From contig NZ_NPEA01000005.1 of the NCBI RefSeq assembly GCF_002812205.1, positions 372,001-436,000 of the forward strand: 64,000 nt of DNA. The letters run 5' to 3'. Shown here in pieces: positions 28,067 through 37,451 of the stretch; the stretch's first letter is position 1, and every line of letters starts with the position of its first letter. Below the pieces are notes generated by a model. That model was given only the letters and a program-made list of their open reading frames with translations. It did not search any database and had not been told where the DNA came from. A program made the position numbers and the translations under genes. Source of the DNA: Leptospira neocaledonica. Its GTDB lineage: Bacteria > Spirochaetota > Leptospiria > Leptospirales > Leptospiraceae.

Positions 28067-29323
28067 ATGGATCGGATCCAATCTTTTTTTAAAAATCCAA
28101 TTTTTATCTTATCTAAAAAGAATCCGTTTATGCTTTCCAGATGGAGTATTTTATACGTACTCCTCGGATTATTTGCTGGGGTATTCTCCGCGGTATTTTG
28201 GAAAGTTTTGGAATTTCTCACCAAACTTTTAGCAGGTTTCCAAGGGCATTATATCATTTTGATCATGACCTTGTCCGGTCTTGGTATCGGCCTTCTTATT
28301 TATTTCCTGGGGGAACCGGGAGAAATTTCATTAGTAATCGATAATATTCGTTTTAGGGGAGGGAAACTCGACCCTAAGAATAATCCTTCTATGAGTTTGT
28401 CTTCCTTGCTTAGTATTTCTTCGGGCGGAAGCGCAGGTCCAGAAGCACCACTTGTCCAGATTACCGGTTCTTTCGGAAGTTGGTTTGCAGAAAAGATAGG
28501 CTTAGAGGGAGAAGAATTGAGATCCATGACAATCGCCGGAATGGCGGCTGGATTTACTTCTTTATTCGGTTCTCCTTTAGGCGGGGCATTATTTGCGTTG
28601 GAAATCCTACAACATAGACATGTGGTAGAATATTATGAAGCGTTATTACCTGCCTTTCTTTCAAGTTGTAGCGCCTATTTCGTATTTTTATTTATGACAG
28701 ATATGGGGATCGGACCTACTTGGGAATTCCCTCAATATGTTCCCGGTGGAATAGAAGATTTTCAATATGCGATCGGTTTCGGAATGGCCGGGGCAGCAGT
28801 TGGTTGGATATTTTATGGAATATTCAAAATTACTAAATTTTCTTTTTCTAAAATGGCCCTTCCTATTTTCGTAAAGACTACGATCGGCGGATTATTATTA
28901 GGTTGTATCGCATATTACGAACCATTGACTCGATATTTCGGACATGACCAGTTGAATGAGATTGTAGTTACTAAAGGTAACTGGATCTTTTTCGGGACAT
29001 TGGCCTTATTAAAAATATTGGCAATCAATATCACAGTTTCCAGTGGTTGGAGAGGTGGTATTATCATACCGTTATTCTTCGTTGGAGCAGTAGCCGGTAG
29101 ATTTTTTATGGACTTCTTCCCATCCGAGAATGAATCCTTTTTGCTTATCTGTCTTATGGCATCCGTAAATGCCTCGGTGACCAAAACACCTATCAGCACC
29201 ACTATATTACTCACAGGACTAACTGGGGTTTCCAATTTTACTCCTGTATTATTCGCCTCATTGAGCGGATATTTCTTGTCTCCTAAGGCTCCGTTTATCA
29301 GTTCTCAGGCGGATTCAGTTTAA
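28067..29323 (+). CDS. ClC-family chloride channel/antiporter
   Basis: A 418-residue integral membrane protein of the voltage-gated chloride channel family. The selectivity motifs are recognisable: GGSAGPEAPLVQ corresponds to the G(K/R)EGP motif and SGWRGGIIIPLFFVGA to the GxFxP motif; a MASVNASVTKTPISTTILLTGL segment matches the late helix pair. About ten hydrophobic helices are present. There is no C-terminal CBS domain. I did not establish whether the proton-pathway Glu of antiporters is conserved apart from the Glu in GPEAP, so channel versus exchanger is open. Confidence 0.9.
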   Translation: MDRIQSFFKNPIFILSKKNPFMLSRWSILYVLLGLFAGVFSAVFWKVLEFLTKLLAGFQGHYIILIMTLSGLGIGLLIYFLGEPGEISLVIDNIRFRGGKLDPKNNPSMSLSSLLSISSGGSAGPEAPLVQITGSFGSWFAEKIGLEGEELRSMTIAGMAAGFTSLFGSPLGGALFALEILQHRHVVEYYEALLPAFLSSCSAYFVFLFMTDMGIGPTWEFPQYVPGGIEDFQYAIGFGMAGAAVGWIFYGIFKITKFSFSKMALPIFVKTTIGGLLLGCIAYYEPLTRYFGHDQLNEIVVTKGNWIFFGTLALLKILAINITVSSGWRGGIIIPLFFVGAVAGRFFMDFFPSENESFLLICLMASVNASVTKTPISTTILLTGLTGVSNFTPVLFASLSGYFLSPKAPFISSQADSV

Positions 29324-29396
29324 TTTTTAGATCGGACTATCACATCGATTTTGTCCTGGACGATTTCCGGTAAATCGATAAAAGATAGCCAACTCT

Positions 29397-31433
29397 ATGA
29401 GAATTTTTTCCAAAAAGGATCCGTTCTTTCTCATCGCGGCATTCTTATTTTTCGCATATTGTACACCTTCTCCCAAAAAAGCTCTATTAGAGAATGGTGT
29501 TATAGATTGGGAAAAATCTCTTAACCAGGGAAAATGTTTTCGAATGACCGGGGACTGGAAGTTTGCCTGGCTGGGTGCTACTCCGGATACAAGCCTTCCC
29601 AATGAGCCTGAAAAATTTTCGACAGCTGTAATTCCGGGTAGTTGGACTAAACATGATTGGCCGGGTTCCGACGAGGGAGAATTTCCTAAATACGGAAAAG
29701 CATTGTATAGAGTAGATCTGATTTCTTCGGCCCCTGTGGAAAATTTACATCTGGTTTCCTATGACCAAGGAACAAATTATAGGATCTTATTTAACGGAAA
29801 AGTAATCAATGAAGTTGGGAAGGTTGGAGATCCTACCGAAGATGGACTAGAGCTAATGACCAGTTATTCCATTCTTCCTGCATGGCAAGGCACCGCTCAT
29901 CTTGATTTCGAAATTTCCAATTACCAATATAGAAAAGGAGGACTTTGGAAACCTCCCGTTTTGGGAACGGCGGACTGTGTGAGCCGTTATTATATGGATA
30001 GAAGGGACTTAGAAGGAATACTCTGCGGAGGTCTTTTTTTCTTAGGACTATTCCATATTTTTGTATCTGTTTTTTATAAAAAAGATTCTTCCGCTTTGAT
30101 ACTCGGGATTTTTTCCATCACAGTAGGCTTAAGATTATACTCCACTGGAGTGAGATTATTCCCTGAACATTTTTTAGTGGGGCCTGAAATATATCTTAGA
30201 ACAGAATTTATCGCTTGGTTTATGGGAATGCCTTTGGCCCAACATTTCTTGTTGGAAGTATTCCCGGTAAACTTCGGAAGAAAATTTCTGAAATTAGGAT
30301 ATATCTTTGCGGGAATATTTACACTCATCACTTTATTTACGGGACCTGCGATCTATTCATATCTGATCAATCCTTCTTATCTACTTTTCGTATTCAACGG
30401 CGCTTGCTCTTTGGTAGTTTTAGCAAAAGCAGTTTCTCTTAGGATGGTGGGCGCTTATATCTATCTTACTAGTTTTATCTTCCTTCTATTCTTCATGGTA
30501 AGTGAGATATTATTCCATGCAGAAGTTTTGGATTCTTGGGAGTTGAGCGGGATCGGAGTCGGAATATTTGTGCTCGGAAATTCTCTTTCTTTATCCAGCA
30601 AAATGTTAAGCGGATTCAGAGAAAGGGAGAAGGCCCAAGAAATACTGAATACAAATTTGGAAGAGCTGGTCCGGAAAAGAACCAGAGAATTAGAATTTGC
30701 AAGAGACGAGGCAGAAGCTGCCAATAAAGCAAAAAGTGAATTTTTGATCAACGTAGATCACGAAGTCCGCACTCCTATGAACGGGATCGTCGGGATCACT
30801 CAGATGTTACTGGATTCCGATCTTAAACCGGAACATAAGGAAATGTTGGAGTTATTAAAAAGAAGTGGGGATGCGATGATGGTAATCCTCGGCTCCATGT
30901 TGGACGCTTCCAGTTTAGAAAAGGGTACATTATATCTTTTGAATAAACGATTCAGTCTCAAGGCCTCCATCTACGAAGCAGCAATGAGGGTAGAGGATAA
31001 GATCCGACGGAAAAACCTGGATTTCAGCGTAACTCTTTCAGACAACCTTCCTGAAACGGTAGAAGGAGACGAAGAAAGATTTAAAACAATGCTCTTAGTC
31101 CTTCTGGAAAATGCGGAGAAGTTCACAGTAAAAGGATTCATCAAACTCATCGGAGAAAAAGTCCAGGAAACCAATCTGGAATATAGGCTTAGGTTTAGGG
31201 TCCAAGACTCAGGAATAGGAATCCCGGAAGATAAACTCGGTTCTATATTCAATCCATTCCAACAGGTGGATTCAGGAGTTACTAAACCTTTCCAAGGAGC
31301 AGGGCTTGGTCTCGCACTCTGTAAGGCTCTTGCCCAGAAAATGGACGGGGATATTTCCGTCCAAAGTGTGCCAGGCACAGGTTCGGAGTTTATTCTGGAA
31401 ATCGCTCTCTCTAAACCGGAAATCCAATCTTGA
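29397..31433 (+). CDS. 7TM-DISM sensor histidine kinase with lipoprotein-like signal
   Basis: A sensor kinase of 678 residues. An N-terminal signal ends in LFFAYC (Cys22). An extracytoplasmic 7TMR-DISMED2-like beta-sandwich follows (about 40-200), then seven membrane helices (about 205-405), a short coiled coil and the kinase core. His455 in [12 protein letters not shown] is the phospho-acceptor. The ATPase motifs are LLENAEKF (N-box), [10 protein letters not shown] (G1), FNPFQQVD and [12 protein letters not shown] (G2). The DISMED2 domain is thought to bind carbohydrate or small ligands. No response regulator is adjacent. The unusual point is a possible lipidated N-terminus on a membrane kinase. 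Confidence 0.9.
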   Translation: MRIFSKKDPFFLIAAFLFFAYCTPSPKKALLENGVIDWEKSLNQGKCFRMTGDWKFAWLGATPDTSLPNEPEKFSTAVIPGSWTKHDWPGSDEGEFPKYGKALYRVDLISSAPVENLHLVSYDQGTNYRILFNGKVINEVGKVGDPTEDGLELMTSYSILPAWQGTAHLDFEISNYQYRKGGLWKPPVLGTADCVSRYYMDRRDLEGILCGGLFFLGLFHIFVSVFYKKDSSALILGIFSITVGLRLYSTGVRLFPEHFLVGPEIYLRTEFIAWFMGMPLAQHFLLEVFPVNFGRKFLKLGYIFAGIFTLITLFTGPAIYSYLINPSYLLFVFNGACSLVVLAKAVSLRMVGAYIYLTSFIFLLFFMVSEILFHAEVLDSWELSGIGVGIFVLGNSLSLSSKMLSGFREREKAQEILNTNLEELVRKRTRELEFARDEAEAANKAKSEFLINVDHEVRTPMNGIVGITQMLLDSDLKPEHKEMLELLKRSGDAMMVILGSMLDASSLEKGTLYLLNKRFSLKASIYEAAMRVEDKIRRKNLDFSVTLSDNLPETVEGDEERFKTMLLVLLENAEKFTVKGFIKLIGEKVQETNLEYRLRFRVQDSGIGIPEDKLGSIFNPFQQVDSGVTKPFQGAGLGLALCKALAQKMDGDISVQSVPGTGSEFILEIALSKPEIQS

Positions 31434-31470
31434 CATAAGATTTCCACCTTCCAAGCTGGGTCCAAACTAT

Positions 31471-33252
31471 ATGGGCAGGATCCAAGAACTCAGTCCGGAA
31501 CTAATCAACCAAATCGCCGCCGGGGAAGTGATCGAATCTGCTCACTCCGTTTTGAAAGAAATGATGGAGAACTCCGTAGACGCAGGAGCAGACACGATCG
31601 AAGTTGAATCCAGAGACGGAGGATTGACCTCCTTACTTCTTTCGGATAACGGATCCGGAATAGTAGAAGAGGATATCCCGCTCGCAATCCAAAGACACGC
31701 CACAAGTAAGATCCGTACATTAAAAGACCTTGAATTAGTTTCTTCTTATGGATTCAGGGGGGAAGCATTAGCATCCATTGCCTCCGTTTCCAAACTTACA
31801 ATCGAAACAGGAACAGGACTTCCCACAGCTTGGAAAGTAAGGGCAGAAAAAGGACAAATCCTTTCCAAAGAAGCCATCCCTGGTTTTCAAGGAACAAAGA
31901 TCCTGGTAGAGGATCTATTCTATAATACTCCTGTTAGAAGAAAATTTTTAAAATCGGTCCGCTCCGAAGATAAGAAGATACGCGATAAGGTAACCGTCCA
32001 GGCACTCGCCCGAGAAGATATCCGTTTTAGATTTGTCCAAGATCATAAAGAAGTCTACAGACTTCCTCCCAAGAGTAAAAAAGAAAGGATCATCGATCTA
32101 TTTGGAGAAAATTTCAGAGACCATTTGTTGGAGGTCCAACTGGAAAGAAAGGGTTGGAAAGCGAATGGTTTTATCAGCGATCCTGATTTTTATAAATCCA
32201 ATCGTACAGGCCAATTCATATTCGTGAATGGAAGACCTGTAGAAATCAAATACTCCTCTCATCTATTAAAAAAATGTTATGATGAACTTCTTCCTCCTAA
32301 CGCTCACCCATACTGCTTTTTATTTTTTGAAGTAGATCCTGAATCCATAGACGTAAACGTTCATCCCGCTAAAAAAGAGATCCGCTTTCTGGACGAAGAA
32401 GGATTTAATACATTCTTCTTGCAGCTGATCCAAAAAGAACTCAGATCCAGCACTCCTGTCAGTTTTTTAGAATTGAAAAACAGACTTTTAAGACCCGAAC
32501 CCAAGAAGATGGAATCTACATTGTATTCCTTTTCTTCTCCTTCTGCCGGAACGGAGCAGCAACTTTTAGGAGGAGCGCTTTATGAAGAAGTAAAACATTC
32601 TCCTTCTTTTCCAGTAGAAGCAGTAGGTCCAGGTTCCAGGTTAGACGATCTGACCGATATTCCGATCAAACATTCAGAATTCATTCCTAAAAAACATTTC
32701 GGATTATTATTCGAAACATTCATCTTAGCGGAAGGAGAAGACGGTTTTTATATCATAGACCAACATACCGCTCATGAAAGGATCCGTTACGAAGAAGTAT
32801 TAAGGAAACTGAAAAAGAAAAATTATGGGATCCAGCCTCTTCTCACTCCAATTCGTATTCCTGTTTCCAAACAAGAAGCGGAAGATATCAAAGATAGACT
32901 TGGAGAATACCAAGAAGTAGGTTTAAAACTAGACTCACTCGGAGAAGATACTATGGTCCTCCGAGAAGTTCCTGGTTACTTTCTGCCCGGACATGAAAAA
33001 GAGATCGTTCTGGATTTTTTAAATCGAACCGGAGGTAAGGAAGTTCCTGAGCCTGAGTTATACGACCTTATGGCAAAATGCGTGGCTTGTAGATCCGCCG
33101 TTAAAAAAGGGGACCAACTTTCGGACCATCTAATCGCAGAAATGCTCAATCGTTTGAGTTATTGCGAGAATCCATCCCGTTGTCCTCATGGAAGACCCAC
33201 CTTGGTCAAATTAACCAGAGAAGATCTGGAAAGAATGTTTCATCGTAGGTAA
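31471..33252 (+). CDS. mutL: DNA mismatch repair protein MutL
   Basis: MutL links MutS mismatch recognition to strand removal. The GHKL ATPase motifs are in place near the N-terminus: [15 protein letters not shown] and [10 protein letters not shown]. The C-terminal endonuclease motif [13 protein letters not shown] starts at Asp430, and the matching [12 protein letters not shown] and CPHGRP elements are present, so this MutL should nick DNA itself, as expected for a genome without MutH. I chose the ATG at 31471 because the conserved start [20 protein letters not shown] begins there; the frame is open to 31306 within the kinase gene. It gives 593 residues. Confidence 0.95.
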   Translation: MGRIQELSPELINQIAAGEVIESAHSVLKEMMENSVDAGADTIEVESRDGGLTSLLLSDNGSGIVEEDIPLAIQRHATSKIRTLKDLELVSSYGFRGEALASIASVSKLTIETGTGLPTAWKVRAEKGQILSKEAIPGFQGTKILVEDLFYNTPVRRKFLKSVRSEDKKIRDKVTVQALAREDIRFRFVQDHKEVYRLPPKSKKERIIDLFGENFRDHLLEVQLERKGWKANGFISDPDFYKSNRTGQFIFVNGRPVEIKYSSHLLKKCYDELLPPNAHPYCFLFFEVDPESIDVNVHPAKKEIRFLDEEGFNTFFLQLIQKELRSSTPVSFLELKNRLLRPEPKKMESTLYSFSSPSAGTEQQLLGGALYEEVKHSPSFPVEAVGPGSRLDDLTDIPIKHSEFIPKKHFGLLFETFILAEGEDGFYIIDQHTAHERIRYEEVLRKLKKKNYGIQPLLTPIRIPVSKQEAEDIKDRLGEYQEVGLKLDSLGEDTMVLREVPGYFLPGHEKEIVLDFLNRTGGKEVPEPELYDLMAKCVACRSAVKKGDQLSDHLIAEMLNRLSYCENPSRCPHGRPTLVKLTREDLERMFHRR

Positions 33253-33255
33253 AAT

Positions 33256-33852
33256 TTGAAAACCGAATCCCAGGAACTCAAAAATTCCACGGAGAATGTA
33301 ATCTCCTCCTTGGTTCGACAAACTTTGATCGCAAGTGTGATCCTATTGCTGATCGTCTTAGTGCTCGCAAGATTTTTTAACGAACGAGTCACTCAGATTG
33401 CAGGAATCTTTTTAGATTACACTGGAGTATGGGGAGTAGGTCTTTCTATATTCGTTGCTGATTCAGTGCATGTGTTCTTTCCTCCGGATACGTTTTTGAT
33501 CCTGGCAGTAGCTGCAAATATGCCGGATTTCTGGGTAATCTTCTTCGCATCTTTTGGGTCTTTACTTGCAGGAGGATGTTCTTATTCCCAAGGAAGATTC
33601 CTTCTTCCTAAGTTAAAAGTATTCTCCAGGTTCATTCGGAATCATGAGGAAAAGTTAGAAGTATACGTAAAAAGATTCGGATTCTGGGCAGTGGTGCTTG
33701 CAGCACTGACTCCATTGCCTTATTCCTGGACTTCGGTAGCCGCAGGTGCAATGAGGATGAGGGTCGGACTTTTTTTTACTGCCGCACTTTTTAGGATCCC
33801 TCGTTTTATTCTTTATTACTATCTAATAAAGGGCGGCTGGATCGGGATCTAA
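33256..33852 (+). CDS. DedA/VTT-family membrane protein
   Basis: A 198-residue membrane protein with the VTT (SNARE-associated/DedA) fold. After a charged N-terminus and one long helix come the FVADSVHVFFPPDTFLILA segment, a Gly-rich SFGSLLAGGCSYSQGRF re-entrant loop and the ALTPLPYSWTSVAAGAMRM motif. VTT proteins act in lipid scrambling or proton-dependent envelope maintenance. The start is a TTG at 33256, three bases after the mutL stop, so it is likely co-transcribed with mutL. Confidence 0.82.
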   Translation: MKTESQELKNSTENVISSLVRQTLIASVILLLIVLVLARFFNERVTQIAGIFLDYTGVWGVGLSIFVADSVHVFFPPDTFLILAVAANMPDFWVIFFASFGSLLAGGCSYSQGRFLLPKLKVFSRFIRNHEEKLEVYVKRFGFWAVVLAALTPLPYSWTSVAAGAMRMRVGLFFTAALFRIPRFILYYYLIKGGWIGI

Positions 33853-33897
33853 ACATTCGGATTGACGCATATAAGAACCCAAGGTACAAAAGTTTAG

Positions 33898-34140
33898 ATG
33901 AAGGACGATTCTCCCAGACTCATTCCTAAAACCAGAAAGGAATTGATCTTAGAAAATTTAGATTGGTTCGGTTTGCCTATTCGTATTTCCGAATTGGTGG
34001 AGAATGTATTGGATGGAAAGATCAGAGAACAATCCCTAGTATGCTGTCATAGCGCCTGCGATGTATGCAACTCTACCATTCGTTCCTGCATACGTAAGGT
34101 CCAAAGAGAATTGGAAGAAGAACTTGGGCAGTCTATTTGA
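33898..34140 (+). CDS. Small Cys-rich protein upstream of rarA
   Basis: An 80-residue protein that I do not recognise. The first half is a predicted helical segment ([20 protein letters not shown]) and the second half holds a compact cluster Cys49, Cys50, His51, Cys54, Cys57 and Cys64, which could bind zinc or an iron-sulfur centre. The C-terminus is a charged helix ([12 protein letters not shown]). The stop lies 17 bases inside the rarA gene as I start it, so the two are translationally coupled. A role tied to RarA or replication is only suggested by that coupling. Confidence 0.7.
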   Translation: MKDDSPRLIPKTRKELILENLDWFGLPIRISELVENVLDGKIREQSLVCCHSACDVCNSTIRSCIRKVQRELEEELGQSI

Positions 34141-35386
34141 AAGAGCACCTCTTCCTCATAAGATCAGGCCTAGTTCCTTTGCTCAGGTCATAGGACAGGA
34201 AAAGGCAAAGCTTCAATTACAAAAATATAAAGAACCTGTAAGCATTCTATTATACGGACCTCCGGGAACGGGAAAATCCACCATCGCCAGGATCTTAGGT
34301 GGAAGCTGGAAATTACCTTTTGTGGAATACAATGCTGTCACCACGGGCGTTGCGGACATTAAAAAACTATTAGAAAGATCCGAAAAAGAAGGAAGTATAT
34401 TACTCTTTCTGGACGAGATCCATAGATTCAGTTCTTCCCAACAAGATAGTTTATTAAAAGGAGTGGAGACCGGAGGGATCGTGCTCATCGGGGCCACTAC
34501 CGAAAATCCATCTTTCAGAATTACAAGACCCTTATTATCCAGATGCCAAGTGCTTAAACTGGAGCCGTTAGGCGAGAATGATCTTTTGGAAATACTTTCC
34601 AGAGGGATAGAATCCTTAGATCCAAAACCGAATATTACAAAAGAAGCAAGTTCTCTGTTAGTCCGTTATTCGGGAGGGGATGCACGAAAACTTCTTTCTA
34701 ATTTAGAGGGACTCGTCCTTTCCAGAGATTCCGGAACTCAGATTGAGGCTTCGGATATAGAGACATTTTTAGAAAGTAGAGTGATCGAATACGACCAAAG
34801 TGGGGAGAGTCATTATGATGTGATCTCCGCATTTATCAAGTCAGTGAGGGGAAGTGATCCTGATGCCGCATTATTCTATTTAGCGATGATGTTAGAAGGG
34901 GGAGAAGATCCACTCTTCATTGCAAGGCGACTCATTATTCTTGCTTCGGAAGATATTGGAAATGCTTCCGTCCATGGTTTACCTTTAGCAGTAGCCGGAC
35001 TTCATGCCTTAGAAACAATAGGTATGCCTGAAGGAAGGATCATTTTAGGACAGGTTACTACATTCTTAGCCTCTTGTCCCAAATCAAACGCATCCTATTT
35101 GGGAATAGGTTCTGCACTTTCTTTTGTGAAAGAAAGGGGGCCCAGTTTAAAGATCCCTAATAGACTCCGAAACGCTCCCACCACCACGCATAAAAAAGAA
35201 GGAGCGAGTCAGGGGTATAAATATCCTCATGATTTCGGCGGCTTTACTCCATTCTCTTATTTTCCAGATGATCTATCCGATAATCCTCCCCAATTCTATA
35301 GGCCTACCAAAAACGGAATGGAGGGAAAGATCAGAGAACATCTTGCTTCCATTTGGAAAAAAATTTCCGGCAAAAATTACGAGTAA
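34124..35386 (+). CDS. rarA: Replication-associated recombination protein A (MgsA/RarA AAA+ ATPase)
   Basis: AAA+ clamp-loader-like ATPase that acts at stalled replication forks. Walker A is GPPGTGKST, Walker B is [10 protein letters not shown], sensor 1 lies in [10 protein letters not shown], and the C-terminal part with [21 protein letters not shown] and the [11 protein letters not shown] segment is the tetramerisation region. I start at the TTG at 34124 ([16 protein letters not shown]), preceded by GGAAGAAG at six-base spacing; this is where RarA homologues normally begin. An ATG at 34061 would add 21 residues that are just the other frame of the upstream Cys-rich gene. Confidence 0.93.
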   Translation: MGSLFERAPLPHKIRPSSFAQVIGQEKAKLQLQKYKEPVSILLYGPPGTGKSTIARILGGSWKLPFVEYNAVTTGVADIKKLLERSEKEGSILLFLDEIHRFSSSQQDSLLKGVETGGIVLIGATTENPSFRITRPLLSRCQVLKLEPLGENDLLEILSRGIESLDPKPNITKEASSLLVRYSGGDARKLLSNLEGLVLSRDSGTQIEASDIETFLESRVIEYDQSGESHYDVISAFIKSVRGSDPDAALFYLAMMLEGGEDPLFIARRLIILASEDIGNASVHGLPLAVAGLHALETIGMPEGRIILGQVTTFLASCPKSNASYLGIGSALSFVKERGPSLKIPNRLRNAPTTTHKKEGASQGYKYPHDFGGFTPFSYFPDDLSDNPPQFYRPTKNGMEGKIREHLASIWKKISGKNYE

Positions 35387-35438
35387 ATGTCCATTTATTT
35401 GATTCTCGCACAAAGCCGCAAGAGGAGATGATATTGAT

Positions 35439-35587
35439 TGTAGGAGGTCCTACGTGAGATGAAGATCACCCCCGCCCTGCATTGGGATTGGGGGGAGTGG
35501 CCCGTGGGAGACCACATTTCACGTATCACAAAATCCCGCCTCCGTCAACCGAATACTATTTTCAAAATCCGTGTAGGAATTCCAACA
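35439..35587 (+). repeat. Composite intergenic repeat element, copy C
   Basis: Bounded by TGTAGGAGGTCCTACG (35439-35454) and TGTAGGAATTCCAACA (35572-35587, one mismatched pair). The core has CCCCCGCCC, the 12-mer GGGGGGAGTGGC (35490-35501), CCGTGGGAGACC and a CGTATCACAAAATCCCGCC motif in the same order as copy B. It takes up about half of the 302-base gap between rarA and the arsR-type gene; the rest of that gap holds only the ArsR operator pair and unremarkable A/T-rich sequence. Confidence 0.76.
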
Positions 35588-35643
35588 TCGCAAGTCCTCA
35601 GTGCCTTTGTATTTCTTTGTAAAAAACTTCATAAATTTATTGC

Positions 35644-35685
35644 GTAGTTAAATGGCTACGATTATATTTGTAGTTAAGTGACTAC
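35644..35685. promoter_or_regulatory. Tandem operator-like repeats before the arsR-type gene
   Basis: Two copies of an interrupted inverted repeat, GTAGTTAAATGGCTAC (35644-35659) and GTAGTTAAGTGACTAC (35670-35685), lie 26 bases apart. The second ends three bases before the ATG, so a bound protein would block the ribosome binding region and probably RNA polymerase. This is the usual picture for autoregulated ArsR/SRPBCC pairs. A TATATT (35664-35669) between them may be the -10 box. Confidence 0.7.
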
Positions 35686-35688
35686 ATA

Positions 35689-36012
35689 ATGAATCTAAGA
35701 AGAGACGTATTTCAGGCGATAGCCGATCCGAGTAGAAGGGCGATACTTCTGCTGGTTGCCTCCCAGGCAATGACAGCAGGAGCAATCGCCTCCAATTTTG
35801 ATACGGCCAGGCCTACTGTTTCCAAACATTTACAGATACTCACAGAGTGCGAATTATTAAAACAGGAACAAAACGGCAGGGAAATTTATTATCAATTGAA
35901 TCCGAATAAGATGAAAGAAATTGCCGACTTTATTGAACCGTTCCGCAAAATGTGGGATGATCGCTTCAATAAGCTGGAATCCGTAATGAAAAAATATAAA
36001 TCAAGAAAATAG
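35689..36012 (+). CDS. ArsR-family transcriptional repressor
   Basis: A winged-helix regulator of 107 residues. The recognition helix lies in [20 protein letters not shown] and the wing in [10 protein letters not shown]. There is no ELCVCDL or other Cys metal site, so it belongs to the non-metal ArsR group that is usually paired with an SRPBCC (AHSA1) protein, as here (three bases downstream). Two inverted repeats directly before the ATG suggest autorepression. No Shine-Dalgarno is visible. It heads the cassette running to 37968. Confidence 0.92.
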   Translation: MNLRRDVFQAIADPSRRAILLLVASQAMTAGAIASNFDTARPTVSKHLQILTECELLKQEQNGREIYYQLNPNKMKEIADFIEPFRKMWDDRFNKLESVMKKYKSRK

Positions 36013-36015
36013 AAT

Positions 36016-36480
36016 ATGGAAAGAAAAACCAAAATTGATGCAGAAGACGGCAAGCAAGAATTGCTGATCACCAGGGAATTCGATCTTCCTTTGGAATTAC
36101 TTTTTAAAGCACATGTAGAGCCGGAGATTGTTTCCGAATGGATGGGAACAAAAGTGCTAAAACTGGAAGGCAAAAAGCATGGAAGTTGGCAGTTTGAAAC
36201 CACCGATCCTCACGGAAACAAACACGGATTTAACGGTGTTATCCATGAATTTGTTCCGGACCAAAAGATCACCCGTACTTTTGAAATGGAAAATTCCCCT
36301 TTTCCGGTTCAGCTTGAGTTCTTAGAATTCGAATCATTAGGAGAAGAAAAAAGCAAACTAACTATGCATATAGTTTTTAAATCTATAACGCTTAGAGACC
36401 AAATGCTCAAGCTACCGTTTGCTCAGGGAATTAATATGGCCCATAATAGATTACAAGAAATTGCAAATAAACTAAAATAG
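36016..36480 (+). CDS. SRPBCC / AHSA1-domain protein
   Basis: A START-like SRPBCC (AHSA1) protein of 154 residues. The fold-defining start EFDLPLELLFKAHVEPEIVSEWMG is followed by a GSWQFETTDPHGN strand pair and a hydrophobic C-terminal helix (ALQEI-type end). These proteins bind small hydrophobic ligands in a closed cavity; when coupled to an ArsR gene they may act with it in ligand sensing. The ligand is unknown. Confidence 0.87.
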   Translation: MERKTKIDAEDGKQELLITREFDLPLELLFKAHVEPEIVSEWMGTKVLKLEGKKHGSWQFETTDPHGNKHGFNGVIHEFVPDQKITRTFEMENSPFPVQLEFLEFESLGEEKSKLTMHIVFKSITLRDQMLKLPFAQGINMAHNRLQEIANKLK

Positions 36481-36490
36481 GATATTCGAC

Positions 36491-36862
36491 ATGAAAAATA
36501 AGATTATATATTGGATTGCTACCGCATGGCTTTCTTTAGGCATGGTCTCGACAGGGATTGTACAGTTGATGCAAATGAAAGAAGAGGCAGATATGTTTGC
36601 ACATTTAGGCTATCCCGCTTATTTAATGATCATATTAGGTGTTTGGAAATTATTAGGAGTGATCTCCGTCCTTGTTCCTAAATATCCTTTGATAAAAGAA
36701 TGGGCCTATGCCGGATTTTTCTTTACTATGTCCGGAGCCGTGTTCTCTCATTTTGCAGCCGGAGATGGCGCAAAAGAATATTTCGGACCCGTATTATTGT
36801 TAGCGCTTACGGCAGTATCCTGGTATTTCAGACCGGCCGATAGAAAGATCGTTTCTGTGTGA
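36491..36862 (+). CDS. DoxX-like membrane protein
   Basis: A 123-residue four-helix membrane protein of the DoxX-like group. It has the LGYPAYLMIILGVWKLLG segment typical of these proteins, followed by a KEWAYAGFFFTMSGAVFSH helix and a late LLALTAVSWYFRP helix. DoxX-like proteins often accompany ArsR-SRPBCC pairs; their role is unclear, with possible links to redox or lipid quinone metabolism. It starts 10 bases after the SRPBCC gene. Confidence 0.85.
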   Translation: MKNKIIYWIATAWLSLGMVSTGIVQLMQMKEEADMFAHLGYPAYLMIILGVWKLLGVISVLVPKYPLIKEWAYAGFFFTMSGAVFSHFAAGDGAKEYFGPVLLLALTAVSWYFRPADRKIVSV

Positions 36863-36872
36863 GTAAATTTAT

Positions 36873-37451
36873 ATGAATCCAAAAGTTGATTTCTTTTTTA
36901 AAAAAGCCAAAACATGGCAAAAAGAATATGAGAAATTAAGAAGTATCGTTCTAGATTGTGGGCTAACTGAAGAGTTAAAATGGGGACAACCTTGTTATAC
37001 ATCTAAAGAAAATAATATAGTTTTGATACATGGATTTAAAGAATACTGTGCGCTTTTGTTTTTCAAAGGCGCTTTATTAAAGGATCCAAAAGGAATTTTG
37101 GTACAACAGACTAAGAATGTACAATCTGCTCGACAGATTCGGTTCACCGATCTAAAGGAAATTGATAAACTTAAAACTTCTTTAAAATCTTATATCAAAA
37201 ATGCAATCGAAGTGGAAAAGTCCGGTCTGAAAGTGAATTTTAAAAAGACCAAAGAGTTCGATATGCCGGAAGAATTCTTAAACAAGTTAGAGGAGTCTCC
37301 GGAATTAAAAACTGCATTTGACTCGTTGACCCCTGGCAGGCAAAGAGGGTACCTTCTTCATTTTTCTTCTGCCAAACAATCTAAAACCAGAGAGGCGAGG
37401 ATAGAAAAATATATACCTCATATTCTGAAGGGTAAGGGATTAGATGATTAA
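36873..37451 (+). CDS. YdeI/OmdA and DUF1801-like protein
   Basis: A 192-residue protein. The first half has a DUF1801-like look (LTEELKWGQPCYTSKENNIVLIHGFKEYCALLFFKG split over two motifs) and the C-terminal part, with LEESPELKTAFDSLTPGRQR and AKQSKTREARIEKYIP, is the bacteriocin-protection YdeI/OmdA domain. In Bacillus, YdeI-type proteins are tied to tolerance of membrane-active compounds; a similar role here is inference. The 3' end overlaps the next gene by eight bases. Confidence 0.82.
   Translation: MNPKVDFFFKKAKTWQKEYEKLRSIVLDCGLTEELKWGQPCYTSKENNIVLIHGFKEYCALLFFKGALLKDPKGILVQQTKNVQSARQIRFTDLKEIDKLKTSLKSYIKNAIEVEKSGLKVNFKKTKEFDMPEEFLNKLEESPELKTAFDSLTPGRQRGYLLHFSSAKQSKTREARIEKYIPHILKGKGLDD

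Noticed and set aside
32126..32140. GTTGGAGGTCCAAC inside mutL, matching the intergenic palindrome core
   Set aside because: It encodes Leu-Leu-Glu-Val-Gln in a normal part of MutL. The arms arise from ordinary codons and there is no disruption, so I treat it as chance, though it would count if the palindrome is a protein-binding site.
34061..34123. ATG start 21 codons upstream for rarA
   Set aside because: The added residues match no RarA homologue start and are the other frame of the Cys-rich gene; the TTG at 34124 has a good ribosome binding site.
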